A stretch of DNA of 64,000 nt from Allorhodopirellula solitaria. Lineage in GTDB: Bacteria > Planctomycetota > Planctomycetia > Pirellulales > Pirellulaceae. Below the pieces are notes generated by a model. It did not search any database. It was not told where the DNA came from and worked only from the letters and a program-made list of their open reading frames with translations. The DNA is taken from contig NZ_SJPK01000002.1 in the NCBI RefSeq assembly GCF_007859855.1, positions 429,003-493,002 of the forward strand, in the 5' to 3' direction. This document shows, in pieces, positions 8,680 to 18,215 of this stretch. Numbering within the stretch: position 1 is the stretch's first letter; each line of letters opens with the position of its first letter. Position numbers and translations under genes: made by a program.

Positions 8680-9807
8680 ATGCGCTGTTGCTCAACTTCC
8701 CCCCGTGCCAGGATAGTCTGTCCGAGACCGGGGTTTACCCTGGTCGAGCTGCTGGTAGTGATCGCCATCATCGGTGTGTTGGTAGGATTGTTACTGCCTG
8801 CCGTCCAAGCCGCCCGTGAAGCAGCTCGGCGCATGCAGTGCCAAAACAACATGAAGCAACTGGGGTTGGGCATGCACAACCACATGTCCGCTCACAATGC
8901 TTTCCCACCCGGCAATGTCAACTACGACGAATCGGGGAATCGCTTTAAGACAGGCGGATGGCAGCACGGACAGAATGAACTGGGCTGGCATTGGCTCGTG
9001 ATGCTGTTCCCCTACATGGAACAGCCCGGGTTGTGGGAGCAAGTGAATATCTGTGAAGATTCGCGTTCGGAATCTCACGTATCCAATCCGTGTGACGACT
9101 GTGAATACCATGAATTCACAGGGCATCTTGGCCGCGAGCAATTGCCAAGTTTCAACCAATGCCCGTCCGCTCCCGCCGTGCAGGGCCAGTTTTCCGACGG
9201 CAGCTACGGACTCGAGGCGCTAGCGAAAGGCAATAACTACGCGGCATGTTGGGGCTCGGGCGACATGCTGTCTTGGGAACAGTCCGAAACGCGAGGTGCC
9301 TTTGGAACCTACTACGCCCATCAAGACGAAATCCTGAACATCGGCCCCGATGTCACCACAGCGGGTGATCGCTTTCAAAATAGCAAGGGGATGCAGAGCC
9401 GTGATTTCACCGACGGATTGAGTAACACGATGGCCATGAGTGAACTCCTCGCGGCGGAATCGAGGACGGACATTCGCGGCGTCTGGATGTCACCTGCGAT
9501 GGGAGGGACCATCTTCTCAGCTTTCCGAAATCCTAACTCGAACGAGAAGGATGTCCTTGCCGCTTGCGGTGACGAGATCAACGACCCTTCGACCACCACG
9601 GTCCTCGATAGCAAGGACCGCCTGCAATGTCTTGAAGAACGCGAGACCTCCGCGGTGTACGCCGCGGCCCGCAGTTATCACACCGGCGGCGTGAACGTCT
9701 TGATGGCCGACGGGAGCGTTCGGTTTGTCACCGACTCTGTCGACAATCTGAAGATCTGGCAACCGATGAGCACGGCTCAGAACAATGAGGTGATTGAGGA
9801 ACTATAG
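8680..9807 (+). CDS. DUF1559 (H-x9-DG) prepilin-like protein
   Basis: A 375-residue member of the planctomycete DUF1559 family. It has a type IV prepilin N-terminus (PGFTLVELLVVIAIIGVLVGLLLPAVQAAREAARRMQC), with cleavage expected after Gly and methylation of Phe. The C-terminal signature SYHTGGVNVLMADGSVRF gives H-x9-DG. The family is expanded to dozens of paralogues per planctomycete genome; its function is not settled, but it is presumed to form surface or periplasmic pseudopilin-like structures processed by a prepilin peptidase. The ATG at 8680 is preceded by AGGA at a good distance; the longer upstream frame runs through a REP-like repeat and is rejected. Confidence 0.92.
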   Translation: MRCCSTSPRARIVCPRPGFTLVELLVVIAIIGVLVGLLLPAVQAAREAARRMQCQNNMKQLGLGMHNHMSAHNAFPPGNVNYDESGNRFKTGGWQHGQNELGWHWLVMLFPYMEQPGLWEQVNICEDSRSESHVSNPCDDCEYHEFTGHLGREQLPSFNQCPSAPAVQGQFSDGSYGLEALAKGNNYAACWGSGDMLSWEQSETRGAFGTYYAHQDEILNIGPDVTTAGDRFQNSKGMQSRDFTDGLSNTMAMSELLAAESRTDIRGVWMSPAMGGTIFSAFRNPNSNEKDVLAACGDEINDPSTTTVLDSKDRLQCLEERETSAVYAAARSYHTGGVNVLMADGSVRFVTDSVDNLKIWQPMSTAQNNEVIEEL

Positions 9808-9913
9808 GTTTGCACTGAACCTCGCAGTGAGAGCCACGGCCTCGCAGTGAGAGCAACGGTTTTTCCAACGCAATGCCAGCACTTTGGTGTTGCGTAAATC
9901 TCACCTATCGACA

Positions 9914-11242
9914 ATGGCCTGGAACGTGGAAGCGAATGTCATTGAGCGCCCTGTCTCCGAACCGGCTCGTTCGGTCTCGCATTGGCTGACAATGGCGAAT
10001 CCCGCCGTGTTTTCAGTCTATTGCATCGTGGCTGCATTTGGGACGTACTTTTGCATGTACGCGTTCCGGAAACCATTCACTGCGGCAACCTATGAGGGCA
10101 TGGTGGCGTTTGGGATCGGCTTTAAAACGATTCTCATCACATCTCAGGTCGCCGGTTATACTCTATCGAAGTTCATCGGCATCAAGCTGGTGTCGGAACT
10201 GCCTGCCCGACACCGCGCCGCGGCTATCCTCCTGCTGATTGCCATAGCTGAACTCGCCTTGATGCTCTTCGCAATCACTCCACCCCCGTGGAGTTTCGTA
10301 TGGTTGTTTTTCAATGGGCTTCCACTGGGTATGGTGTTTGGCTTGGTGCTTGGTTTCCTCGAAGGTCGAGCGGTTTCCGAAGCCCTTGCTGCGGGACTGT
10401 GCGCGAGCTTCATCGTCTCGTCGGGGTTCGTTAAATCAGTCGGTCGCTCGATGATCGAGAACTACGATGTTGACGTGTTCTGGATGCCATTTCTGACCGG
10501 CCTTCTATTTGCGCCACCTTTGCTGCTGTTTGTCGGGATGCTCGCTCAAATTCCTCCCCCATCTCCATCGGATGAGTCGCTGCGAAGCAAGCGGGTCCCT
10601 ATGAACGCTCAGCAGCGCAGTGGGTTTTGGCGTCGGCACGCATGGGGACTCACCGGATTGATTGCGGTCTATGTCATGCTGACTCTTGCACGGAGTTTAC
10701 GGGATGATTTCGCGGTGGAAATCTGGTCCGAGCTAGGCGTAAACGACGAACCGATGGTATTCGCTCAATCGGAGTTTTGGGTGATGCTTGCGATCGTTGC
10801 CATCGCGGGGTTGTCGAGTTTCATACGCAGCAATCGAACCGCGTTTTTATCGTCCCTGGGTCTGCTTGCCGTCGGGTTCCTGATTGTTATCGGGTCGGTC
10901 CTCGGGCAAGCATACGGGTACTTGTCTCCGATGGCATTTATGGTGTTCTTGGGTTTAGGGTTGTACCTTCCCTATGTCGCGTTCCATACGACTGTGTTTG
11001 AACGAATGATGGCTGCTTTTCAGGAAACCGGTACCATTGGCTACCTAATGTACCTGGCCGACGCGATGGGCTACTTGGTGTACGTTGGCGTGATGGTCTT
11101 TCGGCAGTCCATTACTGGCGGGGATGGATTCCTGCCGCTTCTTTTGTGGGGCGCACTGGTTGTCGCTGCGGTTTCCACTGTCGTGACGGGTGTGTTGTGT
11201 TACCATTTTTCGTCGACGGTGCCGGCCGCGCGAGTTTCCTGA
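9914..11242 (+). CDS. DUF5690-family polytopic membrane protein
   Basis: A 442-residue protein with about twelve hydrophobic segments and MFS-like layout. The first helix region (NPAVFSVYCIVAAFGTYFCMYAFRKPF) and the motif TGTIGYLMYLADAMGYLVY match what I recall of DUF5690. It lies 47 bp upstream of a TIGR03364-like oxidoreductase, so a role in taking up an aminophosphonate or related organophosphorus compound is suggested by context, not by direct evidence. The ATG at 9914 (MAWNVE) is preferred over an in-frame TTG 30 bp upstream. Confidence 0.72.
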   Translation: MAWNVEANVIERPVSEPARSVSHWLTMANPAVFSVYCIVAAFGTYFCMYAFRKPFTAATYEGMVAFGIGFKTILITSQVAGYTLSKFIGIKLVSELPARHRAAAILLLIAIAELALMLFAITPPPWSFVWLFFNGLPLGMVFGLVLGFLEGRAVSEALAAGLCASFIVSSGFVKSVGRSMIENYDVDVFWMPFLTGLLFAPPLLLFVGMLAQIPPPSPSDESLRSKRVPMNAQQRSGFWRRHAWGLTGLIAVYVMLTLARSLRDDFAVEIWSELGVNDEPMVFAQSEFWVMLAIVAIAGLSSFIRSNRTAFLSSLGLLAVGFLIVIGSVLGQAYGYLSPMAFMVFLGLGLYLPYVAFHTTVFERMMAAFQETGTIGYLMYLADAMGYLVYVGVMVFRQSITGGDGFLPLLLWGALVVAAVSTVVTGVLCYHFSSTVPAARVS

Positions 11243-11289
11243 CTTGCATCTGCTTGCACCGTCACGGTTTTGATGGCCGGAGATCTCCA

Positions 11290-12471
11290 ATGAATAATAA
11301 GGCGAGTGATTGCCGTCACTGCGACCTGTTAGTGATCGGTGCGGGCGTGCTGGGTAGCTTCTATGCCTATCATGCTTTGCAGCGAGGTCTGAACGTGAGC
11401 CTGGTTGAACGCCACGGCAAACCGGTTGGCGCCACTGTTCGTAATTTTGGTCAGATTGTTCCATCGGGGCTCGATCGAACTTGGCAGCAGTTCGGTCGCC
11501 AAAGCTTGGAAATCTATCGAGAGATTCAGGCGAAGTGGGACATCTCGGTTCGTCAGGAAGGCAGTCTCTACATCGCCTCGGACGAAGAAGAATGCACTTT
11601 GATAGAGGAATTGCATGAGATCAACGCCGCATCGGGATATGCGTCGCAACGTTGGACAGCGGAGGCTTGTCTCGGGCATTGTTCGCCGCTCCAGCGTGGA
11701 TACTGTCGAGGAGGATTGTTTTTCCCGGAGGAGATTTCGGTTAACCCGCAGCAGATGATCCATCAACTTCATCGTTACATGGCCACGTTCGACAATTTCA
11801 CTGCACACTTTCAGACGCAGGTTCGACGAGTCGAGTCCCTTGACGGTGGCGGCGTTGCCGTGGAGACCTCTGCCGGAGAGATCCTGACCGCCTCACGCGT
11901 GATCGTTTGCTGCGGAAGCGAGTTGCAGACGCTGTTTCCCGAGCGGTTCCGCTGCAGCGATATTGAAATCTGCAAACTTCAAATGATTCGACTCAGCCCG
12001 CAACGGAAAGCTTCGCTACCAGGCAATCTGTTGACAGGACGCTCGATTCGGCGATATGAGAGCTTTTCTCAGTGCCCCTCTTGGGATGAAATCAAAGGCA
12101 AGGAAAGCTCGGAAGACGCCGCGCGTCGGTGGGGCATTCATGTCTTGTTCAAACAAGAAATCGACGGGTCGATCATCCTGGGAGACTCGCACGAGTACGC
12201 CCCCGCGAACGATCCCCAGGCACTGAACTTTGACATTCGTGCTGATATCAATGAATGCATTCTCGACGAGGCGCGGCGGATCATCGATCTCCCTCAATGG
12301 AACGTCGATGCAGCTTGGTATGGCACCTACAGTCAGGCGTCTCATCCCGCCGGAATCCATGTTCAATCGCCATTGCCAAAGGCTCACATCGTCACCGGAA
12401 TTGGTGGCAAAGGGATGACGAGCAGCCCAGGATTCACAAAACACCATCTCGAGGAAATCTACCATGACTAG
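11290..12471 (+). CDS. TIGR03364-like FAD-dependent oxidoreductase (aminophosphonate type)
   Basis: A 393-residue DAO/glycine-oxidase-fold flavoprotein. The N-terminal Rossmann motif is CDLLVIGAGVLGSFYAYHAL, with an acidic residue after strand 2 (LVERH). Next comes ATVRNFGQIVPSG, characteristic of the TIGR03364 subgroup, and the C-terminal FAD-contact region is VTGIGGKGMTSSPGF. This subgroup is known for synteny with phosphonatase-like HAD hydrolases and is thought to deaminate aminophosphonates related to 2-aminoethylphosphonate. Here the next gene is a remnant of exactly such a hydrolase, overlapping by 8 bp, which supports the assignment. The substrate cannot be read from the sequence. Confidence 0.8.
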   Translation: MNNKASDCRHCDLLVIGAGVLGSFYAYHALQRGLNVSLVERHGKPVGATVRNFGQIVPSGLDRTWQQFGRQSLEIYREIQAKWDISVRQEGSLYIASDEEECTLIEELHEINAASGYASQRWTAEACLGHCSPLQRGYCRGGLFFPEEISVNPQQMIHQLHRYMATFDNFTAHFQTQVRRVESLDGGGVAVETSAGEILTASRVIVCCGSELQTLFPERFRCSDIEICKLQMIRLSPQRKASLPGNLLTGRSIRRYESFSQCPSWDEIKGKESSEDAARRWGIHVLFKQEIDGSIILGDSHEYAPANDPQALNFDIRADINECILDEARRIIDLPQWNVDAAWYGTYSQASHPAGIHVQSPLPKAHIVTGIGGKGMTSSPGFTKHHLEEIYHD

Positions 12472-12672
12472 GCTCGTCGTATTCGACATGGCGGGAACAA
12501 CCGTTGACGAAAACGGGGTGAAAGTCGGTGACTGGCGAATTGATATCGAGGAGGGGCAGAAGGGCCATTGCGGCATGACATTCGGCATCGCCAGCGTCGC
12601 TCAAGCAGGGCCGAACTGCTCTGGGCACGCCCCACTGCGGTGATCGATCGTGTTTCCGAGTTGATCGGCTGA
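12464..12672 (+). pseudogene. Internally deleted, frameshifted phosphonatase-like HAD hydrolase
   Basis: The gene opens perfectly with MTRLVVFDMAGTTVDENG, HAD motif I of PhnX-like hydrolases. About 18 codons in it jumps to VGDWRIDIEEGQKGHCG, the motif IV region (VGDxxxD) that normally sits some 150 residues later. The cap domain and motifs II and III are missing. The frame then reaches a TGA after 59 residues. A one-base shift near 12606 restores ELLWARPTAVIDRVSELIG, the usual C-terminal end of the family, stopping at 12672. So there is one large in-frame deletion plus one indel. Any 59-residue product would lack catalytic elements. It overlaps the FAD oxidoreductase gene by 8 bp, as expected of an ancestral operon. 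Confidence 0.85.
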
Positions 12673-12940
12673 ATCGCCCTATCCTGGTTCGTGCCTGACT
12701 ACGCAAACGACGCTTGGGGCGGCCGTGAGGACAGAGTTTTGCCGTCACGCCAGCCCTCGCGTCCAGCTTGGTTGGCCCAGGGATCCAGCCTCTCTCGTCG
12801 CTACGCAGTCCCCTGCGCGTGGTTGCAGGCCCCCTTGCAGGGAAATAGAATGCCACCATCCAGGCTGTTAAAGGAGGACAGTTCCGTCCATCATCTCTCC
12901 CATTTTCCATTTCAGGCGTCGCGACCGGAGGCTACGACTG

Positions 12941-15154
12941 ATGATCGAATCCTTCGATCCCTATCACAAACTTCTCGGAATACCGAAACGGGATCAGCCG
13001 CCAACGTTTTATCGGTTGCTCGGTCTGGAGAGCTTTGAGGCGGACCGCGATGTCATCGATGCGGCAGCGAACAAGCAGATGGGTTACCTGCAGAACTGCT
13101 GCAATGGTGAGCACGCCGAGAGTGCTGAGCGACTCTTGAACGAAGTCTCCGAGGCGAGATTACGACTGCTGAACCCACAGAAAAAGAGCGAGTACGACGA
13201 ACAGTTGCGGTTCGCCCAATCGCAGCGGCAGGTCGTTTCCGACAGCGTCGTCCCGCAGCAAACGTCCGTCGCGACCACACCCGCACCGAAGCGGCAAAAC
13301 CCCGTCGTACTTGTCGACCGACCTGAAAAGCAACAGCGTCGGCGAGCGAGAAAAACGCAAGCGGGCGGACTCTCTTGGCTGCTCGGCACGATTGTGTCGA
13401 CCACAGTTATCGGGGTGGTCTGGATGATGGTGGTACGACGGGCCGATCCCCCGAACAGATCGGGCACCGAGTTGGCTGCAACCCAAAGCGCCGAGGCACC
13501 ACCGTTGCCTGACGATAGCGCCCTTGCCATGGACACTTCTCGCGAAGAGTCCGCTGCCTGGTCGACGATCGCACAGGCTGAGTCAGGACGCTCACAACCC
13601 TTACCGAGCAGATCGTTGTCCCGTTCGGCTGATCTTCCTCAGAGTGTCGAACCGGTCTCGACGCCGATGGCCGGCGGCAGTGTACCGCAGAGTGATAGCC
13701 AGCAGCCCAAGCGAGAGTTTTCTCCAGAAGAACGCGAGCGACTCGAGGGGTTTCGCACGATGGCGACTCCCTCGGAAGCTCCGGAAGCAGTTCCCGAGCA
13801 GAGTCCGCTGATCGAAGAGGGGGAAACCGATCGTGTGCAGACTGACTCGCGTTTGCCTGTTCCTGAAGGCGAACCTCTCAACGAAGCCGTCGCGGAGATC
13901 GAGCGGTTGTTCTCCGATAGGTTCCAAGCGGCTCAAACACCCTACGAGAAACAGTTGCTAGGGAAGACGATTCTCGACCTCGCTCAAGAAACGGATTCGC
14001 CCACCAAACGCTATGCCATGCAGCGCACTGCCCTTGAAACCTCCGTCGAGGCGGGAGACTTCCGAGGGGCAATGTCGGCAATTGATCAAATGCAAAACGA
14101 CTTTGCAATCTCTGCGATCGAGCAGCGTTTGGAAGTAATGCAGCGTCTCGAACCGGTCCTCTTTCGCCCACTTGACCGGGTGGCGATGGCCGATAAAGCG
14201 GAAGAGTTGATCGACGCCGCCATCATGCGGGACGACTACCAATCCGCCGGTGATTTGTGCGTGATTTGTAAAAAGATCTCACGCGATCTGCGCAACAGTG
14301 AATCGTCCAAAAAGTTCGCTCAGTGGATGGATGAGATTGAAACTTTAGAAAGCCAGCATCCCACCGCTGTTTTAGCTCGCCAGCGAATTGCTAGCGAACC
14401 CGACAACGCCAAAGCTAATGAGTTTCTCGGCCGGTTTCTGTTCTTTGGAAAAACCCAGTGGCACGAGGGATTGCAGTATCTCAGCCGAGGCGACGATCCG
14501 GTCTTGAGGGAACTTGCGACCGCGGAGCTGCAGCCGCCACCCAACGCCACCGAAATGGCAGGTGTCGCCGACAGATGGTGGGAGATAGCCGAGACACGCG
14601 GCGCCCAGCAGATGGTGAAGCGAACGAGTCGACAACGGGCCGTTGATCTGTACCGCCGCGCGATCGCTCATGGTCTCTCAGGGCTGGCCAAGGTCGCGGC
14701 GGAGTCTCGGATTGAATCAGCAGCCGAAGTCACATTGCGAAGAACGCCCAATGCGGAACAGGGTGAGCCCAAGCGGCCGCGCGGCGTGCCGCCCGCTGCG
14801 AAGTATTTCAATGGAAACTGGTACCTGTTTTCAGAAGAGCGGGTGCAGCAATCCAAGGCTGTCAAAATCGCACTGCAGGCTGGCGGCCGACCCGTTGTCG
14901 TACGCAGTCAAGCGGAACACGACTTCTTGGTGGCCCATGGCGAATTGCCGCTGATGCTCGGGCTCATAAAACGCGATGGCGTCTGGTACGATGCACTCAA
15001 TCAACGCCAAGACTTCTTTTTATGGGATACTAGAAACCGCCAGCCGTCTACCTATCAGAGAGAAGTGTTCGCGGCCATTGCGCCGGATACATCATTGTGG
15101 CATGATTACCCACCGACCCGTTTTTACTTCGTTATCGAATGGGGACGGGAATAG
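12941..15154 (+). CDS. J-like membrane-anchored protein paired with Hsp70
   Basis: A 737-residue protein. Residues 1-90 (DPYHKLLGI ... FYRLLGLESFE ... EARLRLLNPQKKSEYDEQL) resemble the helices of a J domain, but the HPD tripeptide that stimulates Hsp70 ATPase is absent. A single hydrophobic span (SWLLGTIVSTTVIGVVWMMVV, about residues 145-165) should anchor it. A long acidic, Ser/Pro-rich linker and a helical region follow, and the last 115 residues (AKYFNGNWYLFSEERV ... RFYFVIEWGRE) form a compact Trp/Phe-rich module I cannot name. Its stop overlaps the Hsp70 start by one base. A role as membrane adaptor for that chaperone is inferred. Confidence 0.7.
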   Translation: MIESFDPYHKLLGIPKRDQPPTFYRLLGLESFEADRDVIDAAANKQMGYLQNCCNGEHAESAERLLNEVSEARLRLLNPQKKSEYDEQLRFAQSQRQVVSDSVVPQQTSVATTPAPKRQNPVVLVDRPEKQQRRRARKTQAGGLSWLLGTIVSTTVIGVVWMMVVRRADPPNRSGTELAATQSAEAPPLPDDSALAMDTSREESAAWSTIAQAESGRSQPLPSRSLSRSADLPQSVEPVSTPMAGGSVPQSDSQQPKREFSPEERERLEGFRTMATPSEAPEAVPEQSPLIEEGETDRVQTDSRLPVPEGEPLNEAVAEIERLFSDRFQAAQTPYEKQLLGKTILDLAQETDSPTKRYAMQRTALETSVEAGDFRGAMSAIDQMQNDFAISAIEQRLEVMQRLEPVLFRPLDRVAMADKAEELIDAAIMRDDYQSAGDLCVICKKISRDLRNSESSKKFAQWMDEIETLESQHPTAVLARQRIASEPDNAKANEFLGRFLFFGKTQWHEGLQYLSRGDDPVLRELATAELQPPPNATEMAGVADRWWEIAETRGAQQMVKRTSRQRAVDLYRRAIAHGLSGLAKVAAESRIESAAEVTLRRTPNAEQGEPKRPRGVPPAAKYFNGNWYLFSEERVQQSKAVKIALQAGGRPVVVRSQAEHDFLVAHGELPLMLGLIKRDGVWYDALNQRQDFFLWDTRNRQPSTYQREVFAAIAPDTSLWHDYPPTRFYFVIEWGRE

Positions 15155-16869
15155 TGCCCAGCGAAAAGCAGAATCGTTCCAGGGGAAAAGCGGAACCGAT
15201 CGCGCCAGCCGCACCGCTTGGCATTGATCTCGGCACCACTTTTAGCTGTGTCGCTCAGGTCAATTCTCGTGGCGTTCCTCGGACCCTACCGAATGCCGAC
15301 GGTGATCTGGTGACACCGAGCGTTGTGTTCTTCGACACGGACGCCTGCGTGGTGGGAAAGGAAGCCGTCAAGGCGGCGTTTGTTCAACCCGAGATGATCG
15401 CTCGCTGTGTAAAACGTGAAATTGGCAAGCCCGCATTTTGGAAGGCGTTTGACGGCGAACAGTACCCACCGGAAGTGATTCAGTCTCTCATTTTGGAGAA
15501 ACTCAAAGAGGACGCTCAGCTCAAAGTCGGGCCGGTCGTCGATGCAGTGATTACCGTGCCGGCCTACTTCAGCGAACCGAAACGCCGAGCGACGCAGGAC
15601 GCCGGTCGGCTCGCTGGACTCAACGTGCTCGATATCATCAACGAGCCGACCGCCGCAGCGATTGCATTCGGCGTCGAGGAGGGGTTTCTCGATGCTGGTG
15701 GCGAGGCGAAATCGGAGGAGACTATTCTCGTTTATGACCTTGGTGGAGGCACCTTTGACGTCTCCGTTGTCCGCGTCGAAACCAACCGCTTCCGAGTCCT
15801 CGCAACCGACGGTGATTTTCAACTCGGCGGTGTCGATTGGGATCAGAAAATCGCAGATCAGATTTCGGCAGACTTCTTTGTCGAGCACTTGGTCGACCCC
15901 AGCGACACAGCCTTGGGAGAACAACGATTGCTGAGTGAGGCCGAGGATGCCAAACGCTCTTTATCGTCACGGGAGAAAGTGCCGATTCACTTCGAGCACG
16001 GAGGCGAATCGCTCAGCGTACCGCTGACGCGGAAAGCCTTTGAGCAGATGACAGCGAGCCTGCTGGAACGGACACGTTTCACGACGTCGAAGGTGGTTCG
16101 AGACGCGGGTTTGAAATGGGCAGATGTGACACGCATCTTGTTGGTCGGCGGGTCCACGCGAATGCCAGCTGTTACCGAAATGCTAGAGAACGAGAGCGGG
16201 ATGCGCGTCGACCACAGTCTGGCGGCTGACGAGGCGGTCGCTCACGGCGCTGCGATCTATGCGAATTTAATCCGCCGAACCGAAGGTAGCCAACCGCGGC
16301 TCCAGCTGGACAACGTCGAAATTACCAATGTCAATTCGCACGACCTCGGCGTCCTGGGACTGGAAAAAGCGACAGGGATGCAGCGCAATAAGGTATTGCT
16401 GAGGCGTAACACAGCGCTGCCCGCCAAACACGGTGCCGCGTTCACAACGGCCACGGACGGGCAGACCAGCGTGGCTGTCCGAGTCGTCGAAGGTGGCGAT
16501 GCGGGGGGGAATCATTCGACAGCGATCGGCAAGTGCGTGATTCGTGGGCTGCCGCCAGGGTTGCCTGAGGGCACCCAAGTCAACGTGGTGTTCCAGTACG
16601 AAAACAACGGCAGACTCACCGTCCGAGCGACGATCCCCAGTCTTGGGAAAGCTGCCAAGATGGATATTCAACGTGAGTCGAGCCTTTCGGACAGTCGGCT
16701 GGCCGAGTGGAGTACGAGGATTCGCAACCGCTCGAATGGTTCTGCGGCCGAAATGCCTGCACCAGAAGGGGCTGCACCAGAAGGAGCCGGTCAATCCAAC
16801 TCAGGCAAAGCGGAGAGCGACGAGGACGGCTTGAGCGATATTTTCGACATCGACGATTTTCTTCAATAG
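15154..16869 (+). CDS. Hsp70/DnaK-family chaperone (divergent paralogue)
   Basis: A 571-residue Hsp70 with the phosphate-1 motif GIDLGTTFSCVAQV, phosphate-2 motif VYDLGGGTFDVSVV and adenosine motif ILLVGGSTRMPAV, then a beta-sandwich substrate domain. The helical lid is shortened compared with DnaK (about 640 residues), and the protein ends in a very acidic tail (DEDGLSDIFDIDDFLQ). The start is GTG at 15154, overlapping the previous stop (TAGTG) and preceded by GGGGACGGGA; an in-frame ATG at 15139 is the alternative. There is no grpE nearby, so it is probably not the housekeeping DnaK but a partner of the J-like protein upstream. Confidence 0.9.
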   Translation: MPSEKQNRSRGKAEPIAPAAPLGIDLGTTFSCVAQVNSRGVPRTLPNADGDLVTPSVVFFDTDACVVGKEAVKAAFVQPEMIARCVKREIGKPAFWKAFDGEQYPPEVIQSLILEKLKEDAQLKVGPVVDAVITVPAYFSEPKRRATQDAGRLAGLNVLDIINEPTAAAIAFGVEEGFLDAGGEAKSEETILVYDLGGGTFDVSVVRVETNRFRVLATDGDFQLGGVDWDQKIADQISADFFVEHLVDPSDTALGEQRLLSEAEDAKRSLSSREKVPIHFEHGGESLSVPLTRKAFEQMTASLLERTRFTTSKVVRDAGLKWADVTRILLVGGSTRMPAVTEMLENESGMRVDHSLAADEAVAHGAAIYANLIRRTEGSQPRLQLDNVEITNVNSHDLGVLGLEKATGMQRNKVLLRRNTALPAKHGAAFTTATDGQTSVAVRVVEGGDAGGNHSTAIGKCVIRGLPPGLPEGTQVNVVFQYENNGRLTVRATIPSLGKAAKMDIQRESSLSDSRLAEWSTRIRNRSNGSAAEMPAPEGAAPEGAGQSNSGKAESDEDGLSDIFDIDDFLQ

Positions 16870-17038
16870 GACTTTTTCGTCGTCACGTGCTGCTGCCCAA
16901 AAACTCTATCGGCCCAGACCGCGTTGAGTCGTGTCGCGGTTGGTTTCTCGCTAGCGTTCCGGGTTAATATTTGCTTATCGACGCGTTAAAAAATGCTCCA
17001 GCTGAAATCTCTCTCCCGCTCGTTCCCCAGCAAGATCC

Positions 17039-18148
17039 ATGAGTACCGATTCTTCCCCCGAGCCTCGATCGCCTGAGGCAGCCGCGGCAGCGACATCGTC
17101 GGCGCGTCGCAGCGACGTCGTGCACGGTCCTGAAAAGCGACTATTTGATGGCATTCGCACCTGGGTCGACGTGTTCCCATGGCTGCGATTGGTCCGCGTT
17201 TGTCGTGTGGCGGGTGGCCCGGTTTGGGTCACTCATGTCCTCGTCGTATCACTGGTTTGGATGTGGGGCATCGATTGGCTCGGTGGCAGTGGGGCTGGCC
17301 CGGGACCGGCGTGGGTTGTTGTTCCCAGCGAGCTATTGCCGGCAGCGAGTGCGACGATGCCCAGTGACGCTTGGGCGACGTTCCCGTTGGGGACTTTTGG
17401 CATCGCGCTGGATTGGAAGATGATGCTATGGACCGTATTGGTCTGGATCCCCACGATGATGGCGCTCCTCCGCGTCGGAGCACTGCTCACAGCGGGGCGG
17501 GACATTCCATCTTATCTATCTACCTTTCGCGCAGTCGGGCAGCGATTGCGCGGTGCCCCTGTCATCGTATTGTTGCCCACGGTAGTAGCTGCGTCGTTTT
17601 GGCTGATCGCTTGGGGAGCGACCTGGAGCGCTGTTGCGATCGGTGGCTCATCGGAGCATTCCACTTGGGCGACCTGGCTTAGTCTCCCGATTGTGTTGCC
17701 GGCGACAGTCGTCGCTGCGCTATTGATCTTTGCGGGCAAGTTAGCTGTTCCCCTCGGGCTGGCTGCAGCGATGATCGAACCCGACGCAGATCCCATCGAT
17801 TCGCTCAGCCGTGGATACGAGTACACCCTCCGTCGATTGCCACAGCTGGCACTGCTCGTTCTCGTCGCCGCAGTCATTTCCCTGGTGATCGTGTGGGCCT
17901 ACGCTGGATTGGCTCAGGTGGGGCGCGGCGTGGCCCTATCGGTCGATCCGGTCAACACATCGCTATTGGCTTGCCTCTCGATCCTGCCCAGCGTGATCGC
18001 GGTCATGCTGCTGTGGTCGATGTTCGGCGGTATCTATTTGTTGCTGAGGCAATCCGCAGGCGGCAAGGAAGTCGAGGATCTGGCGATTGATTCAGGTCAC
18101 TGGAAGTCACCTAAAATGCCTTCGGTACAGCAGCCTCCACCGGGGTGA
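17039..18148 (+). CDS. Polytopic membrane protein of unknown function
   Basis: A 369-residue protein with about 60 polar N-terminal residues, then roughly six to seven hydrophobic segments (for example VWVTHVLVVSLVWMWGIDWL, MLWTVLVWIPTMMALL, LALLVLVAAVISLVIVWAY and ILPSVIAVMLLWSMFGGIYLL). I do not recognise the family. It follows the J-like/Hsp70 pair after 169 bp on the same strand, so it may belong to that unit. The C-terminus is short, polar and Pro-rich. Confidence 0.7.
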   Translation: MSTDSSPEPRSPEAAAAATSSARRSDVVHGPEKRLFDGIRTWVDVFPWLRLVRVCRVAGGPVWVTHVLVVSLVWMWGIDWLGGSGAGPGPAWVVVPSELLPAASATMPSDAWATFPLGTFGIALDWKMMLWTVLVWIPTMMALLRVGALLTAGRDIPSYLSTFRAVGQRLRGAPVIVLLPTVVAASFWLIAWGATWSAVAIGGSSEHSTWATWLSLPIVLPATVVAALLIFAGKLAVPLGLAAAMIEPDADPIDSLSRGYEYTLRRLPQLALLVLVAAVISLVIVWAYAGLAQVGRGVALSVDPVNTSLLACLSILPSVIAVMLLWSMFGGIYLLLRQSAGGKEVEDLAIDSGHWKSPKMPSVQQPPPG

Positions 18149-18215
18149 ACGACGCTGGTATGGGGCGATCTCAAAGGCTGGTGTCGGGCGATCCCAGAGG
18201 AAGCCGCCGCCGGGC

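Noticed and set aside
12434-12910. 158-residue minus-strand frame opposite the HAD remnant
   Set aside because: The opposite strand has unmistakable HAD motifs at its start and end; this frame shows none.
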